DNA from: JBMOLL01 sp049325415
GTDB taxonomy: Bacteria; Bacteroidota; Bacteroidia; Bacteroidales; GCA-2748055
Direction of reading: 5' to 3'
Length of the DNA stretch: 64,000 bases
NCBI GenBank assembly: GCA_049325415.1
Contig: JBMOLL010000144.1
Coordinates: forward strand, 62,001-126,000
Of the stretch, positions 8,874 through 17,614 are shown in pieces. A program made the position numbers and the translations under genes. The notes beneath the pieces were generated by a model. The model was not told where the DNA came from and did not search any database. It saw only the letters and a program-made list of their open reading frames with translations. Each line of letters opens with the position of its first letter. The first letter of the stretch is position 1.

Positions 8874-9000
8874 TCACTCGTCACTCATCACTCATCACGC
8901 GTCTCCCACAACCCGTAACCCGTAACCCGTAACCCGCAACCCGTAACCCGTAACCCGTAACCCGCAACCCGTAACCCGTAACCCGTAACCCGTAGCCCGT
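8874..9000. repeat. Two adjacent heptanucleotide arrays
   Basis: The first array is four units of TCACTCG/TCACTCA/TCACTCA/TCACGCG at 8874-8901. After 8 bases comes a second array of thirteen units, 8910-9000. The units read AACCCGT three times then AACCCGC, the same again, then AACCCGT four times and AGCCCGT. The C variant at units 4 and 8 gives a 28-base higher-order period. Another AACCCGTAACC appears at 9085-9095, beside the next gene. Confidence 0.9.
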
Positions 9001-9002
9001 CC

Positions 9003-9037
9003 CGGGTTTCCTAAAGCTACGCTTTATCAGAAACCCG
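9003..9037. terminator. Hairpin after the AACCCGT array
   Basis: CGGGTTTC at 9003-9010 pairs with GAAACCCG at 9030-9037, and inside it TAAAGC at 9012-9017 pairs with GCTTTA at 9021-9026. The outer arm overlaps a perfect 12-base palindrome, CGAGGATCCTCG (9036-9047). It sits between two convergent genes, consistent with a transcription end structure, but a T-tract is missing. Confidence 0.45.
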
Positions 9038-9045
9038 AGGATCCT

Positions 9046-9080
9046 CGAAAAACTACCAAATAAAAATTTGTTGTTTTTCG
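9046..9080. terminator. A/T-flanked bidirectional hairpin
   Basis: CGAAAAAC at 9046-9053 pairs with GTTTTTCG at 9073-9080, and CAAAT at 9057-9061 pairs with ATTTG at 9066-9070 around an AAAA loop. The A-rich and T-rich arms make it usable from both strands. It is 20 bases from the stop of the minus-strand membrane oxidoreductase gene. Confidence 0.5.
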
Positions 9081-9099
9081 GGATAACCCGTAACCACCC

Positions 9100-10920
9100 T
9101 CAGCACAGCACCTTCTCCCTTTCCGCTCTTTCGGCACCTGCAGGCAGATGGCCTTTGATGCGGACACTTTCAGCCACCAGCTCGGCGATATCGACCACAT
9201 CTATCCTGTTCCCCTCGTTAAAGGTCTTCTTGCACAGGGGGCAGCCGGTAACCAGTTTGTCGGGCCCGGGTTCCAGGAGCATCGTGAGTGCCCTGTCGCG
9301 GATCTTTGCTCTTTCGTCGTGCGAAACCTTGAGGTTCCCTAGGCTTCCGCCGCAGCAAACGGCATGTTCCCTTTCCGCTTTAACGGGCAGCAGGTTGGCC
9401 ACCTCGCCCAGCACCTGCCGGGGGGCGTCGTAGACCTTGCTTCCCCGGCCCAGTTCGCAGGGATCGTGCCAGGTGACATTCAGCGGCAGGTTTACCGTTT
9501 CCAGTTTTCCGCTGCGGATAAGGCGAAGGATGAACTCGGAGTGATGGAGGACCTCGACATCTTCAAGAAAATAGTCCTCACGGAATACCTTGTAACAGAT
9601 CGGACAGGAAACAACCAGGGTCTCCGCCCCCGAACGGATGATTCGTTCACGGTTATGGGCCACCAGTTTCCGGGCGGCTTCGTATTGCCCGGCCTGCATC
9701 AGGGGGCGCCCGCAGCAGGCGGCCTTATCACGGTCCATAAACCAGTAGCTGGTCCCCGACTGGTGGAAAATACTTTCCATGGCACTGAGGGTGCGGGGGG
9801 TAAGGTGCGACATGCATCCCGCGAAAAAAACCACGTCCGAACGCTGCACACTGCCCGGGATCTTCAGGTAATCGTAGGTGGAGTTGTATTCACGCGTGGA
9901 GGCAATGCGCTGGGAGATGCGGATATTGGTGAGGTCGATGCCCACCGGGCAGGCCTCCTGGCAGCTTCCGCACAACAGGCAGTTAAAAAGCTTTTCATCG
10001 GTGATCTTGTGGTCCCTGATCTGCTTCAGCACATAAACCGATTGCGTATCACGGATCTGCGCATCAAAAAGCTGGCAGCTGTCGAGGCAGATCCCGCAGC
10101 GCGAGCACGAATGAACCTGGATGGCACTGTAGGAGTTGTATTCCTTTTTCACCCTGATCCCGTACTGCCGGAGAAAGATGAGAAGTACCTCCGTGGGAAT
10201 GTGCATGTACCTGGAAAAGGGCAGTGCCAGGAAAAACATGCCGAGGGCAAGGGAATATCCCCACCACAGGGGAAGGCTCAGATGTTCAAGCGGGAGGCGG
10301 GCCATTAGTGACCCGACCGTGCCGGTGAGGAAAGAACCGTTCCCGTAAAGGGCTGCCGAAGACGATTCGGCCAGCAGGCGGAGAGGAAAGATGGCCCAGA
10401 GGGAAATGAGGGCCAGACGGTCGCCCAGTTTCAGGCGGGTGGTCTTTTTCATGCCGAAAAGCCGGCTCCTCATTCGTTTGATCCAGGCCAGGGTAACTCC
10501 CGACAGGATGTAAAGAAGCAGGAGGTCCATGAGGAAACCGAAAAACCGACCGCCGGTAAAGTTATCATCGGGAATGAAATACCGGAAAAAGATGGGCATG
10601 TAGAGTGGAAAGGAAAAGGATCCGTAACGGAAGAGTGTTTCCATATGACCCATTACGATGAGGAGCAGCCAGCCAAAGGCAAAGCTCATGTGCATGTACC
10701 CCAGTAAAGGATTGACTCTGAATATTTTCCGGTGGAGCAGGCTTTCCATGAATACCTCGGAAACAGCGTTCAGGGTGCGGGAGGTAAAGAGTCCGTTACG
10801 GATCCTGAGTTTGTCGATCTTTGATAAACCCTTCATCCAGATGAAAAAACGCACGGCAAGAATGAGCATCAGGATGCCGAGCCCGAGGGTAAAGGGGTAG
10901 GTGAAAAGATCCGCTTTCAT
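9100..10920 (-). CDS. Membrane-bound CCG-domain iron-sulfur oxidoreductase
   Basis: A 606-residue fusion. The N-terminal third (about residues 5-250) has five or more hydrophobic helices with His residues, resembling the NarI/HdrE-type haem b membrane subunit. Two [4Fe-4S] motifs follow: CSRCGICLDSC near 273 and CLLCGSCQEACP near 314. Then come two CCG (cysteine-rich) domains: FFAGCMSH with AACCGRPL, and WHDPCELG with AVCCGGSL. This HdrE/HdrD-like architecture passes electrons between quinone in the membrane and a cytoplasmic partner. It is the last gene of the minus-strand Hdr-like operon, and its start overlaps the preceding HdrC-like gene by 4 bases. The natural donor or acceptor is not evident. 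Confidence 0.85.
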   Translation of the reverse strand: MKADLFTYPFTLGLGILMLILAVRFFIWMKGLSKIDKLRIRNGLFTSRTLNAVSEVFMESLLHRKIFRVNPLLGYMHMSFAFGWLLLIVMGHMETLFRYGSFSFPLYMPIFFRYFIPDDNFTGGRFFGFLMDLLLLYILSGVTLAWIKRMRSRLFGMKKTTRLKLGDRLALISLWAIFPLRLLAESSSAALYGNGSFLTGTVGSLMARLPLEHLSLPLWWGYSLALGMFFLALPFSRYMHIPTEVLLIFLRQYGIRVKKEYNSYSAIQVHSCSRCGICLDSCQLFDAQIRDTQSVYVLKQIRDHKITDEKLFNCLLCGSCQEACPVGIDLTNIRISQRIASTREYNSTYDYLKIPGSVQRSDVVFFAGCMSHLTPRTLSAMESIFHQSGTSYWFMDRDKAACCGRPLMQAGQYEAARKLVAHNRERIIRSGAETLVVSCPICYKVFREDYFLEDVEVLHHSEFILRLIRSGKLETVNLPLNVTWHDPCELGRGSKVYDAPRQVLGEVANLLPVKAEREHAVCCGGSLGNLKVSHDERAKIRDRALTMLLEPGPDKLVTGCPLCKKTFNEGNRIDVVDIAELVAESVRIKGHLPAGAERAEREKVLC

Positions 10921-11270
10921 AGGCTTTCTATTTCGGGGTGATCATACAGGGTAATCCCTTTTTTGATGAGCATGATGACTGCCCGGGTATTGATCCCTCT
11001 CGGGCAGACCATGTAGCATTTTCCACAGAGCATGCATTTGTTGATTTCTTCCTCAATGTGGGCGATCTCTCCCCTGCGCAGGAGCATGTTCATCTTCCGT
11101 ACATTGAAATCGGTGAGGTTCCCGGCGATGCAGGTGGCTGTGCAGCCTCCGCAGGAATAGCAGTTGCTGAAGCCCGGTTCATGACGGACCACGTAACGCA
11201 GGAGCCGGTTGTCGTTCCGGTCGTATTCGATGGTCCTGGACCTCGCTATGCTGAATCCGAACTTTTCCAT
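10917..11270 (-). CDS. HdrC-like 4Fe-4S dicluster subunit (small)
   Basis: A 117-residue ferredoxin-like protein with two four-cysteine motifs: CYSCGGCTATCIAG near residue 38 and CMLCGKCYMVCPRG near residue 80. This is the size and spacing of an HdrC-type electron-transfer subunit. There is no signal peptide or membrane helix. It starts 4 bases after the HdrA-like gene and overlaps the membrane oxidoreductase gene by 4 bases, so it probably wires the flavoprotein to the membrane CCG protein. Confidence 0.87.
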   Translation of the reverse strand: MEKFGFSIARSRTIEYDRNDNRLLRYVVRHEPGFSNCYSCGGCTATCIAGNLTDFNVRKMNMLLRRGEIAHIEEEINKCMLCGKCYMVCPRGINTRAVIMLIKKGITLYDHPEIESL

Positions 11271-11274
11271 GGGC

Positions 11275-12309
11275 TCAGTTTAAGTTCCGCAGGTAAGTAT
11301 CAATTTCAAATGCCGCGCAACAGGCATCGCTGCGGCAGTCGTTCAGGTTCCGGGGTCCGCCGCAGCTTCCCGCGATAAAGAGCCCGGGCTGGTGGGTGAC
11401 ATTATTCCGGAGATGGAAATCGACCGAGCTGATGAAGCCGTCACGGCCCAGCTTGAGGCCGGTCTGACTTGCCAGTTCCTTCGAATCGTCGCTCAGTTCC
11501 ATCCCGACCATCAGCACCATCAGGTCGACACTCATGCGGATGGGGCGTCCGGAGAGCGTGTCTTCAGCCTTGATCTGCAGGCTTTTGTCTATGTTTTCCG
11601 AAGCCTCCGAAAGGCGACCCCGGATAAACTGTACTTTGTTGTCTTCCTGGGCAGAGGCATACAGCTCTTCATAGTTCTGTCCGAACATCCTCAGATCCAT
11701 GTAGAAACAGAAGATCTCCGTGGCGGGCAACAGTTTTTTCAGTTCAATGGCCTGTTTGACGGCGGTCACGCAGCAGACCCGGCTGCAGTAGGTGTTTCCC
11801 GTTTTCACATCCCTTGAGCCCACACAATGAATAAAGGCTATCCGCTGCGGCTTCCTGGCCACGAGATCGGTAACGGCATCGGGATTATTAAACAGGGCTT
11901 CCAGATCGACCGAGGTGATCACGTTCTTATAGATCCCGTAGCCGTATTCTTCCTTGCGCTCGGCATGAAAGGTGGAGAAGCCGGTGGCCAGCAAAACGGC
12001 ATCGGCGGTTCTTCGGCGGTTTCCGGCCAGCCCGACTTCGTAGTGTCCATCCACCCGTCTGACGCTTTCGGCCCGGGTGCCTGTGATCAGTTCAAGTCCG
12101 GGTCTGGAAGCCAGTTTCTTCCTTAGGGCGAGAATGTCGCTTGCTTCCCGGAAATAGGGAAAAAGCTTGTGCCACTTTTTGAGGTGGCCGCCGGTCTCAG
12201 CTTCCTTTTCAATCAGAACTACGTGATGGCCCAGATCCGTGAGCCTGATGGCTGCTTCGATGCCGGCGATCCCGCCTCCGATAATGGCTACTTTTTTTTC
12301 TTCTGTCAT
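11275..12309 (-). CDS. HdrA/QmoA-like FAD flavoprotein
   Basis: A 344-residue flavoprotein. An N-terminal Rossmann FAD site (VAIIGGGIAGIEAAIRL) is followed by the HdrA-type GGHLKKW segment. Mid-protein is IHCVGSRD with YCSRVCCVTAVKQA, the cysteine signature shared by HdrA and QmoA. Near the C-terminus is a second FAD-contacting stretch, GLFIAGSCGGPRNLNDCRS. It is much shorter than methanogen HdrA (about 650 residues) and lacks the extra ferredoxin inserts, so it is closer to QmoA in layout. Whether it bifurcates electrons cannot be told. It lies between the HdrB-like and small HdrC-like genes, all on the minus strand with gaps under 20 bases. Confidence 0.87.
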   Translation of the reverse strand: MTEEKKVAIIGGGIAGIEAAIRLTDLGHHVVLIEKEAETGGHLKKWHKLFPYFREASDILALRKKLASRPGLELITGTRAESVRRVDGHYEVGLAGNRRRTADAVLLATGFSTFHAERKEEYGYGIYKNVITSVDLEALFNNPDAVTDLVARKPQRIAFIHCVGSRDVKTGNTYCSRVCCVTAVKQAIELKKLLPATEIFCFYMDLRMFGQNYEELYASAQEDNKVQFIRGRLSEASENIDKSLQIKAEDTLSGRPIRMSVDLMVLMVGMELSDDSKELASQTGLKLGRDGFISSVDFHLRNNVTHQPGLFIAGSCGGPRNLNDCRSDACCAAFEIDTYLRNLN

Positions 12310-12324
12310 GGTTCTGTTTCTGTT

Positions 12325-13416
12325 TCAGGATCCGTAAATCTTTGCACTGCAGGCACTCAGGTAGTCGGGTACTGCCGGCCGGCCAAGGTCCTTCCCGTTT
12401 TTTCCGAGGTATTTCATTTCCGGATCGTAGCCGATCCCCAGTTTATCGAGCAAGGGTTCCGCATCCACCTGGTGCATCTGCAGTCCGAGGTCCCATGGAT
12501 CCCGGCCCATGACCAGCCCGGCCAGTTCCTCATAGGTGAGGACCGGGATACCCGTACCGTCGGCACCGTAAACGCGCCCCTCCATTTCGCCGATAGTGTA
12601 CTGCCATTTGTCCATGAACATAGTGCAGCCGGGACAGTTGGCCACGATCAGGTCTGGACCGAAGGGTTCCATCGCTTCGAATTTTTTGCGGGAGTTGGAA
12701 ACCGAATAGCTGCGGTTGGCCTGGATCAGGTACTGCCTGAAACCAAAGCCGCAGCAGTGGCGCCGTTCGGGATAATCGATCACCTCACCACCCCAGGCCC
12801 TGACCATGCCCGAAAGTACATCGGGGAACTCGGCACCGCCGATCCCCTTTTCGGGGAACATCTTGGCATAATGACAGCCTACATGCTCGACAACCCTCAG
12901 GGCTTCGCCGGTATTCCGGTTCACCAGCGGATGGATAGCCATGGCGGCGATATCCTCTTTCAGCTTATAAACAAGGTCGCTGGTATGAACAACAAATTCG
13001 GGCAGTTCAAAGGTTTTACCGGTGGCTTTGAAAAGATAATCCCTGGTGCGCTCTTCCTCCTCCGGGAAATGTTTCCAGGTATCCAGGATCTCATTGTAGA
13101 TCCCGAAAGAGGTCACACAGGAAACCAGCAGGTTGCGGAATCCTGCTTCGGTCATCAGGGCAAAATGCCGGGCTACGACAGTCTGGATGGTCTGGAAACG
13201 GACAATATCCGAATGGTAGCCAATGCCCGTGCAGGTGGTATGTTCCGGGTCGTCGAATACCGTCTTTCCCATCTTTTCGCGCAGAAGCCACAGAAGGAAC
13301 TGTTCCGAAGCAGGGAAGAAGTTCTGCCGGATGCAGCTCCTTGCATAGTAATAATTGTCGGCCGGGATCTCTTTCTGGAATTCCTTCCAGGCATTATTTT
13401 TTCCATGAAGGTTCAT
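12325..13416 (-). CDS. HdrB-like CCG-domain subunit
   Basis: A 363-residue HdrB relative. The C-terminal CCG domain is complete: HVGCHYAKMF near residue 178, HCCGFGFRQY near 230 and NCPGCTMFMDK near 282, the pattern that binds a noncubane [4Fe-4S] cluster in HdrB. The N-terminal CCG domain is degraded: RSCIRQNFFP, then TTCTGIG in place of a CC pair, then SCVTSF in place of CxxC. One cluster site therefore appears lost. In known systems HdrB carries out disulfide or thiol chemistry. It follows the long HdrC-like gene by 21 bases and precedes HdrA by 15. Confidence 0.85.
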   Translation of the reverse strand: MNLHGKNNAWKEFQKEIPADNYYYARSCIRQNFFPASEQFLLWLLREKMGKTVFDDPEHTTCTGIGYHSDIVRFQTIQTVVARHFALMTEAGFRNLLVSCVTSFGIYNEILDTWKHFPEEEERTRDYLFKATGKTFELPEFVVHTSDLVYKLKEDIAAMAIHPLVNRNTGEALRVVEHVGCHYAKMFPEKGIGGAEFPDVLSGMVRAWGGEVIDYPERRHCCGFGFRQYLIQANRSYSVSNSRKKFEAMEPFGPDLIVANCPGCTMFMDKWQYTIGEMEGRVYGADGTGIPVLTYEELAGLVMGRDPWDLGLQMHQVDAEPLLDKLGIGYDPEMKYLGKNGKDLGRPAVPDYLSACSAKIYGS

Positions 13417-13437
13417 TTTTGGCGGATTTTGGAGGGA

Positions 13438-14148
13438 TCAGTCGGTGTGAGCCTGTTCATTATTTTCGGTGTATACAAAATGCCAGTATTCGTTACCGGC
13501 CGTATTATCGAAATCCAGGCCCATTTCCCTGGCTTTTCTTTCCGAAGCTTTTTCGATCTGTTCGAAGAGTTCGGTGTTTCCGGTAACATCAAAGATTTTT
13601 TTCAGATCCAAAAGGGCCTCCTTACTGATCTTGCGCAGGACCCCTGCTCCTTCTTTATCGAGGTTTCCTCCCAGCCTTTCGTAGAGTTCATGACGGTTTT
13701 CGTGGATCCATTTCCAGACCGGTCCCTGTTCCGGATGCAGTGCGGGCAGAACGGCTTCGGGATGGATGCAGTAGCCGTATTTCAGGATATTTTCTCCCAC
13801 ACTTTTCTTGATCGCGTATTGCTGTCTTCCTTTTTCACTTTCCACGAACAGGCCGGTCCGTTGCGACAGTTCACGCAGGGCCGAGATCAGCATTCCGGGA
13901 ACGTTCCCGCGCGGACAGCGGGTTTTACACGACATACACTGTCCGCAGTACCAGATGGTTTCACCCGAAAGCAGATCCCTGAGCGACCCTTCATCCCTTC
14001 GCTGAAGTGTTTCCACGATCATCCTCGGATCGTAGTTGTAAAACTCGGCCGCCGGACAGATTGCCGTGCAAACGCCACAGTTCATGCAGGCGATCAGTCC
14101 TTCCCTGAATCGGACATCCTGTTCAAGCAGGGCAAACAGAGAACTCAT
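13438..14148 (-). CDS. HdrC-like 4Fe-4S dicluster protein (long form)
   Basis: A 236-residue protein starting at the ATG at 14148 (MSSLFALLEQDVRFREGL). The upstream in-frame extension looks non-coding and would run over the promoter word. It has two [4Fe-4S] motifs, CMNCGVCTAICPA near residue 21 and CGQCMSCKTRCPRG near residue 67. A charged helical C-terminal half of about 130 residues follows, with no recognised domain. It is the first gene of the five-gene Hdr-like operon, and a TAnnTTTG-type promoter word lies 24 bases upstream. Confidence 0.82.
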   Translation of the reverse strand: MSSLFALLEQDVRFREGLIACMNCGVCTAICPAAEFYNYDPRMIVETLQRRDEGSLRDLLSGETIWYCGQCMSCKTRCPRGNVPGMLISALRELSQRTGLFVESEKGRQQYAIKKSVGENILKYGYCIHPEAVLPALHPEQGPVWKWIHENRHELYERLGGNLDKEGAGVLRKISKEALLDLKKIFDVTGNTELFEQIEKASERKAREMGLDFDNTAGNEYWHFVYTENNEQAHTD

Positions 14149-14171
14149 GGTATATCGGTATTGATCTGCAG

Positions 14172-14179
14172 CAAAGCTA
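14172..14179 (-). promoter_or_regulatory. Candidate -7 promoter element of the Hdr-like operon
   Basis: On the minus strand this reads TAGCTTTG, a full match to the Bacteroidota -7 word TAnnTTTG. It is 24 bases before the start codon of the first Hdr-like gene. A TTTG at 14209-14206 lies 26 bases further upstream, longer than the usual spacing to a -33 box. Confidence 0.5.
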
Positions 14180-14278
14180 CCGGTTACCCGAAAACAGGTA
14201 AAGAGCAAAAAAACTCAAAACCGATAGGTATTTATACCCAGGGAGGATAAATGCCCGGGAAACCTGCTTTTAAAAATG

Positions 14279-14308
14279 TTGGGAACAGCCTTTAAAGACT
14301 TAATTTTG
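14279..14308 (+). promoter_or_regulatory. Candidate promoter of hutU
   Basis: TTG at 14279-14281 (-33-like) and TAATTTTG at 14301-14308 (-7 word TAnnTTTG) are separated by 19 bases, the spacing expected for the Bacteroidota primary sigma factor. The ATG at 14323 follows 14 bases after the -7 word, so the leader would be very short. Confidence 0.65.
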
Positions 14309-14322
14309 CAGAAAACCAGAAA

Positions 14323-16338
<2,016 letters not shown>

Positions 16339-16341
16339 GTT

Positions 16342-16674
16342 TCAGGCTCCGAAGAGGTGGCCATAGAAGCGGTCGATCTGAGCGGATAGTTCTCCGAGAC
16401 TGAAATTCCTGCTGTAGCGTCCAAATTCTTTCCCCTGGACGAACAGGAGAATAGTGGGGATGGTGAAGACACGGTTCTGACCGGAGATCACCGGGCTTTT
16501 TTCAATATCCACATAAACCGTTCTGATCCGGGGGTAGCTTGTTTCGCATAGTTCCATCACCTTGGGCTTAAGCACCTTGCAGACATTGCATGAAGGTGCG
16601 GAGAAATATACAAGCAAGGCTTCCTCATTGCTCACCAGGGCATCCAGGTTCTGCTGACTGTAAATATTTTCCAT
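16342..16674 (-). CDS. Thioredoxin family protein
   Basis: A 110-residue single-domain thioredoxin fold. The redox motif is CNVC in YFSAPSCNVCKVLKPKV (residues about 29-32), where classical thioredoxin has WCGPC. The cis-proline segment FTIPTILLF is present near residue 75. There is no signal peptide, so it is cytoplasmic. It begins 4 bases after the CoA-binding protein gene and is last in a minus-strand run porV - ispF - CoA-binding - thioredoxin. Its client proteins are unknown. Confidence 0.88.
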   Translation of the reverse strand: MENIYSQQNLDALVSNEEALLVYFSAPSCNVCKVLKPKVMELCETSYPRIRTVYVDIEKSPVISGQNRVFTIPTILLFVQGKEFGRYSRNFSLGELSAQIDRFYGHLFGA

Positions 16675-16678
16675 GTTT

Positions 16679-17065
16679 TCAGTATTCTCCGGAATTCAAC
16701 ATCATCAGCAGGCAGCCGTCGACCGGTTCGATCCCGTTCTGGTTCAGCCGGGCCATGAATTCAGGATTAATGGTGCCGGGATTAAAGATGACCCGTTTTG
16801 GTTTGAGTGAGAGGATGTAATCATAGTACTCCGGCTGCCTTGCGATCCCCAGGTAGAGGGAGACGGTATGGATATTTTCGAGGGGTGGCTGCCCGGTAAG
16901 GATCTCCATGTCCTGGATCAGTCCTTCACGGAACCCGACAGGAATAACTTCATAGCCATGCCTGATCAGGCTCTTTACCGCTTTGTGGGAAAAGCGGACA
17001 GGATTGGGGCTGGCGCCAAGAACAAGGGTTTTTTTGTCTTCCATCTTTTCTGAACTAGAAGACAA
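16679..17065 (-). CDS. CoA-binding domain protein (YccU-like)
   Basis: A 128-residue protein formed by one CoA_binding_2 Rossmann-like domain. KTLVLGASPNPVRFSHKAVK gives the nucleotide-binding loop, and YEVIPVGFRE and PKRVIFNPGTINPE follow. The family is widespread and binds CoA, but its role is not settled. It lies 60 bases after ispF and 4 bases before the thioredoxin gene, on the same strand. Confidence 0.87.
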   Translation of the reverse strand: MSSSSEKMEDKKTLVLGASPNPVRFSHKAVKSLIRHGYEVIPVGFREGLIQDMEILTGQPPLENIHTVSLYLGIARQPEYYDYILSLKPKRVIFNPGTINPEFMARLNQNGIEPVDGCLLMMLNSGEY

Positions 17066-17125
17066 AATTAGTGAAAAAAGGTGATTTTCAATAGGTGCAT
17101 GATCTGCTCTCAGGCAGGTACCGGA

Positions 17126-17605
17126 TCATTCCTTGCTGATCAGGGCCACGGCATAGGCTGAGACACCTTCCTCCCTGCCGGTAAAACCCAGTTTTTCCTC
17201 GGTGGTGGCTTTAACGGAAACGGAATCGATAGGGATCGACATACAGGAGGAAAGCACAGCGCGCATTCTCGGGATAAAAGGCTGGATCTTCGGTTTCTCG
17301 AGGCAGACCGTGCAGTCGATGTTTCCGATCCGGTAGCCTTTTCCGTGGATAAGGAGCACTGTCTTTTTCAGTAGCAGGGTGCTGTCGATACCCCGGTAAG
17401 CCTCATCGCTGTTGGGAAAATGAAAACCGATATCGCCCAGCGCGGCAGCACCGAGCAGGGCATCACAGATGGCATGGATCAGTGTGTCGGCGTCGGAATG
17501 GCCGGCTGCACCTTTATGGTGGGGGATCGTCACGCCTCCCAGGCGAAAAGGGATCCCTTCCTCCAGGCGGTGAACGTCATAGCCGAATCCGATCCTGAAA
17601 TTCAT
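17126..17605 (-). CDS. ispF: 2-C-methyl-D-erythritol 2,4-cyclodiphosphate synthase
   Basis: A 159-residue trimeric MEP-pathway enzyme that converts CDP-methylerythritol 2-phosphate to the cyclodiphosphate. The zinc ligands are visible in GFGYDVHRLEEG (Asp and His) and in HSDADTLIHAICDALLGAAA. The GDIGFHFP segment and the C-terminal TTEEKLGFTGREEG are also diagnostic, and the length is the family norm. The start ATG at 17605 is 9 bases after the porV stop, so isoprenoid synthesis is transcriptionally tied to the secretion genes here. Confidence 0.96.
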   Translation of the reverse strand: MNFRIGFGYDVHRLEEGIPFRLGGVTIPHHKGAAGHSDADTLIHAICDALLGAAALGDIGFHFPNSDEAYRGIDSTLLLKKTVLLIHGKGYRIGNIDCTVCLEKPKIQPFIPRMRAVLSSCMSIPIDSVSVKATTEEKLGFTGREEGVSAYAVALISKE

Positions 17606-17614
17606 GGCTTACGG

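Larger units (their letters stand above)
8550..9099. repeat. Non-coding mosaic of short-period repeats and hairpins
   Basis: A 550-base stretch without a plausible gene, between convergent genes. In order: three copies of GAATGAGGTTGAG (8571-8583, 8589-8601, 8601-8613); a GTCAGCC/GGCTGAC hairpin (8613-8640); a TCAC/TCTC-rich stretch (about 8694-8755); a CAAAGG-rich stretch (about 8802-8850); four 7-base TCACTCA-like units (8874-8901); thirteen 7-base AACCCGT-like units (8910-9000); then two hairpins (9003-9037 and 9046-9080). The overall look is of slippage-prone intergenic DNA. Confidence 0.85.

Noticed and set aside
8910..9000. CRISPR array or telomere repeat
   Set aside because: The units are contiguous 7-mers with no spacers and no cas genes, and the unit differs from known telomere repeats; there is no sign of a chromosome end.
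12169..14250. A 693-codon open frame on the plus strand opposite the Hdr-like genes
   Set aside because: It lies fully antisense to three genes with clear iron-sulfur and FAD motifs; its own translation has no domain pattern and reflects the GC-rich third positions of the real genes.
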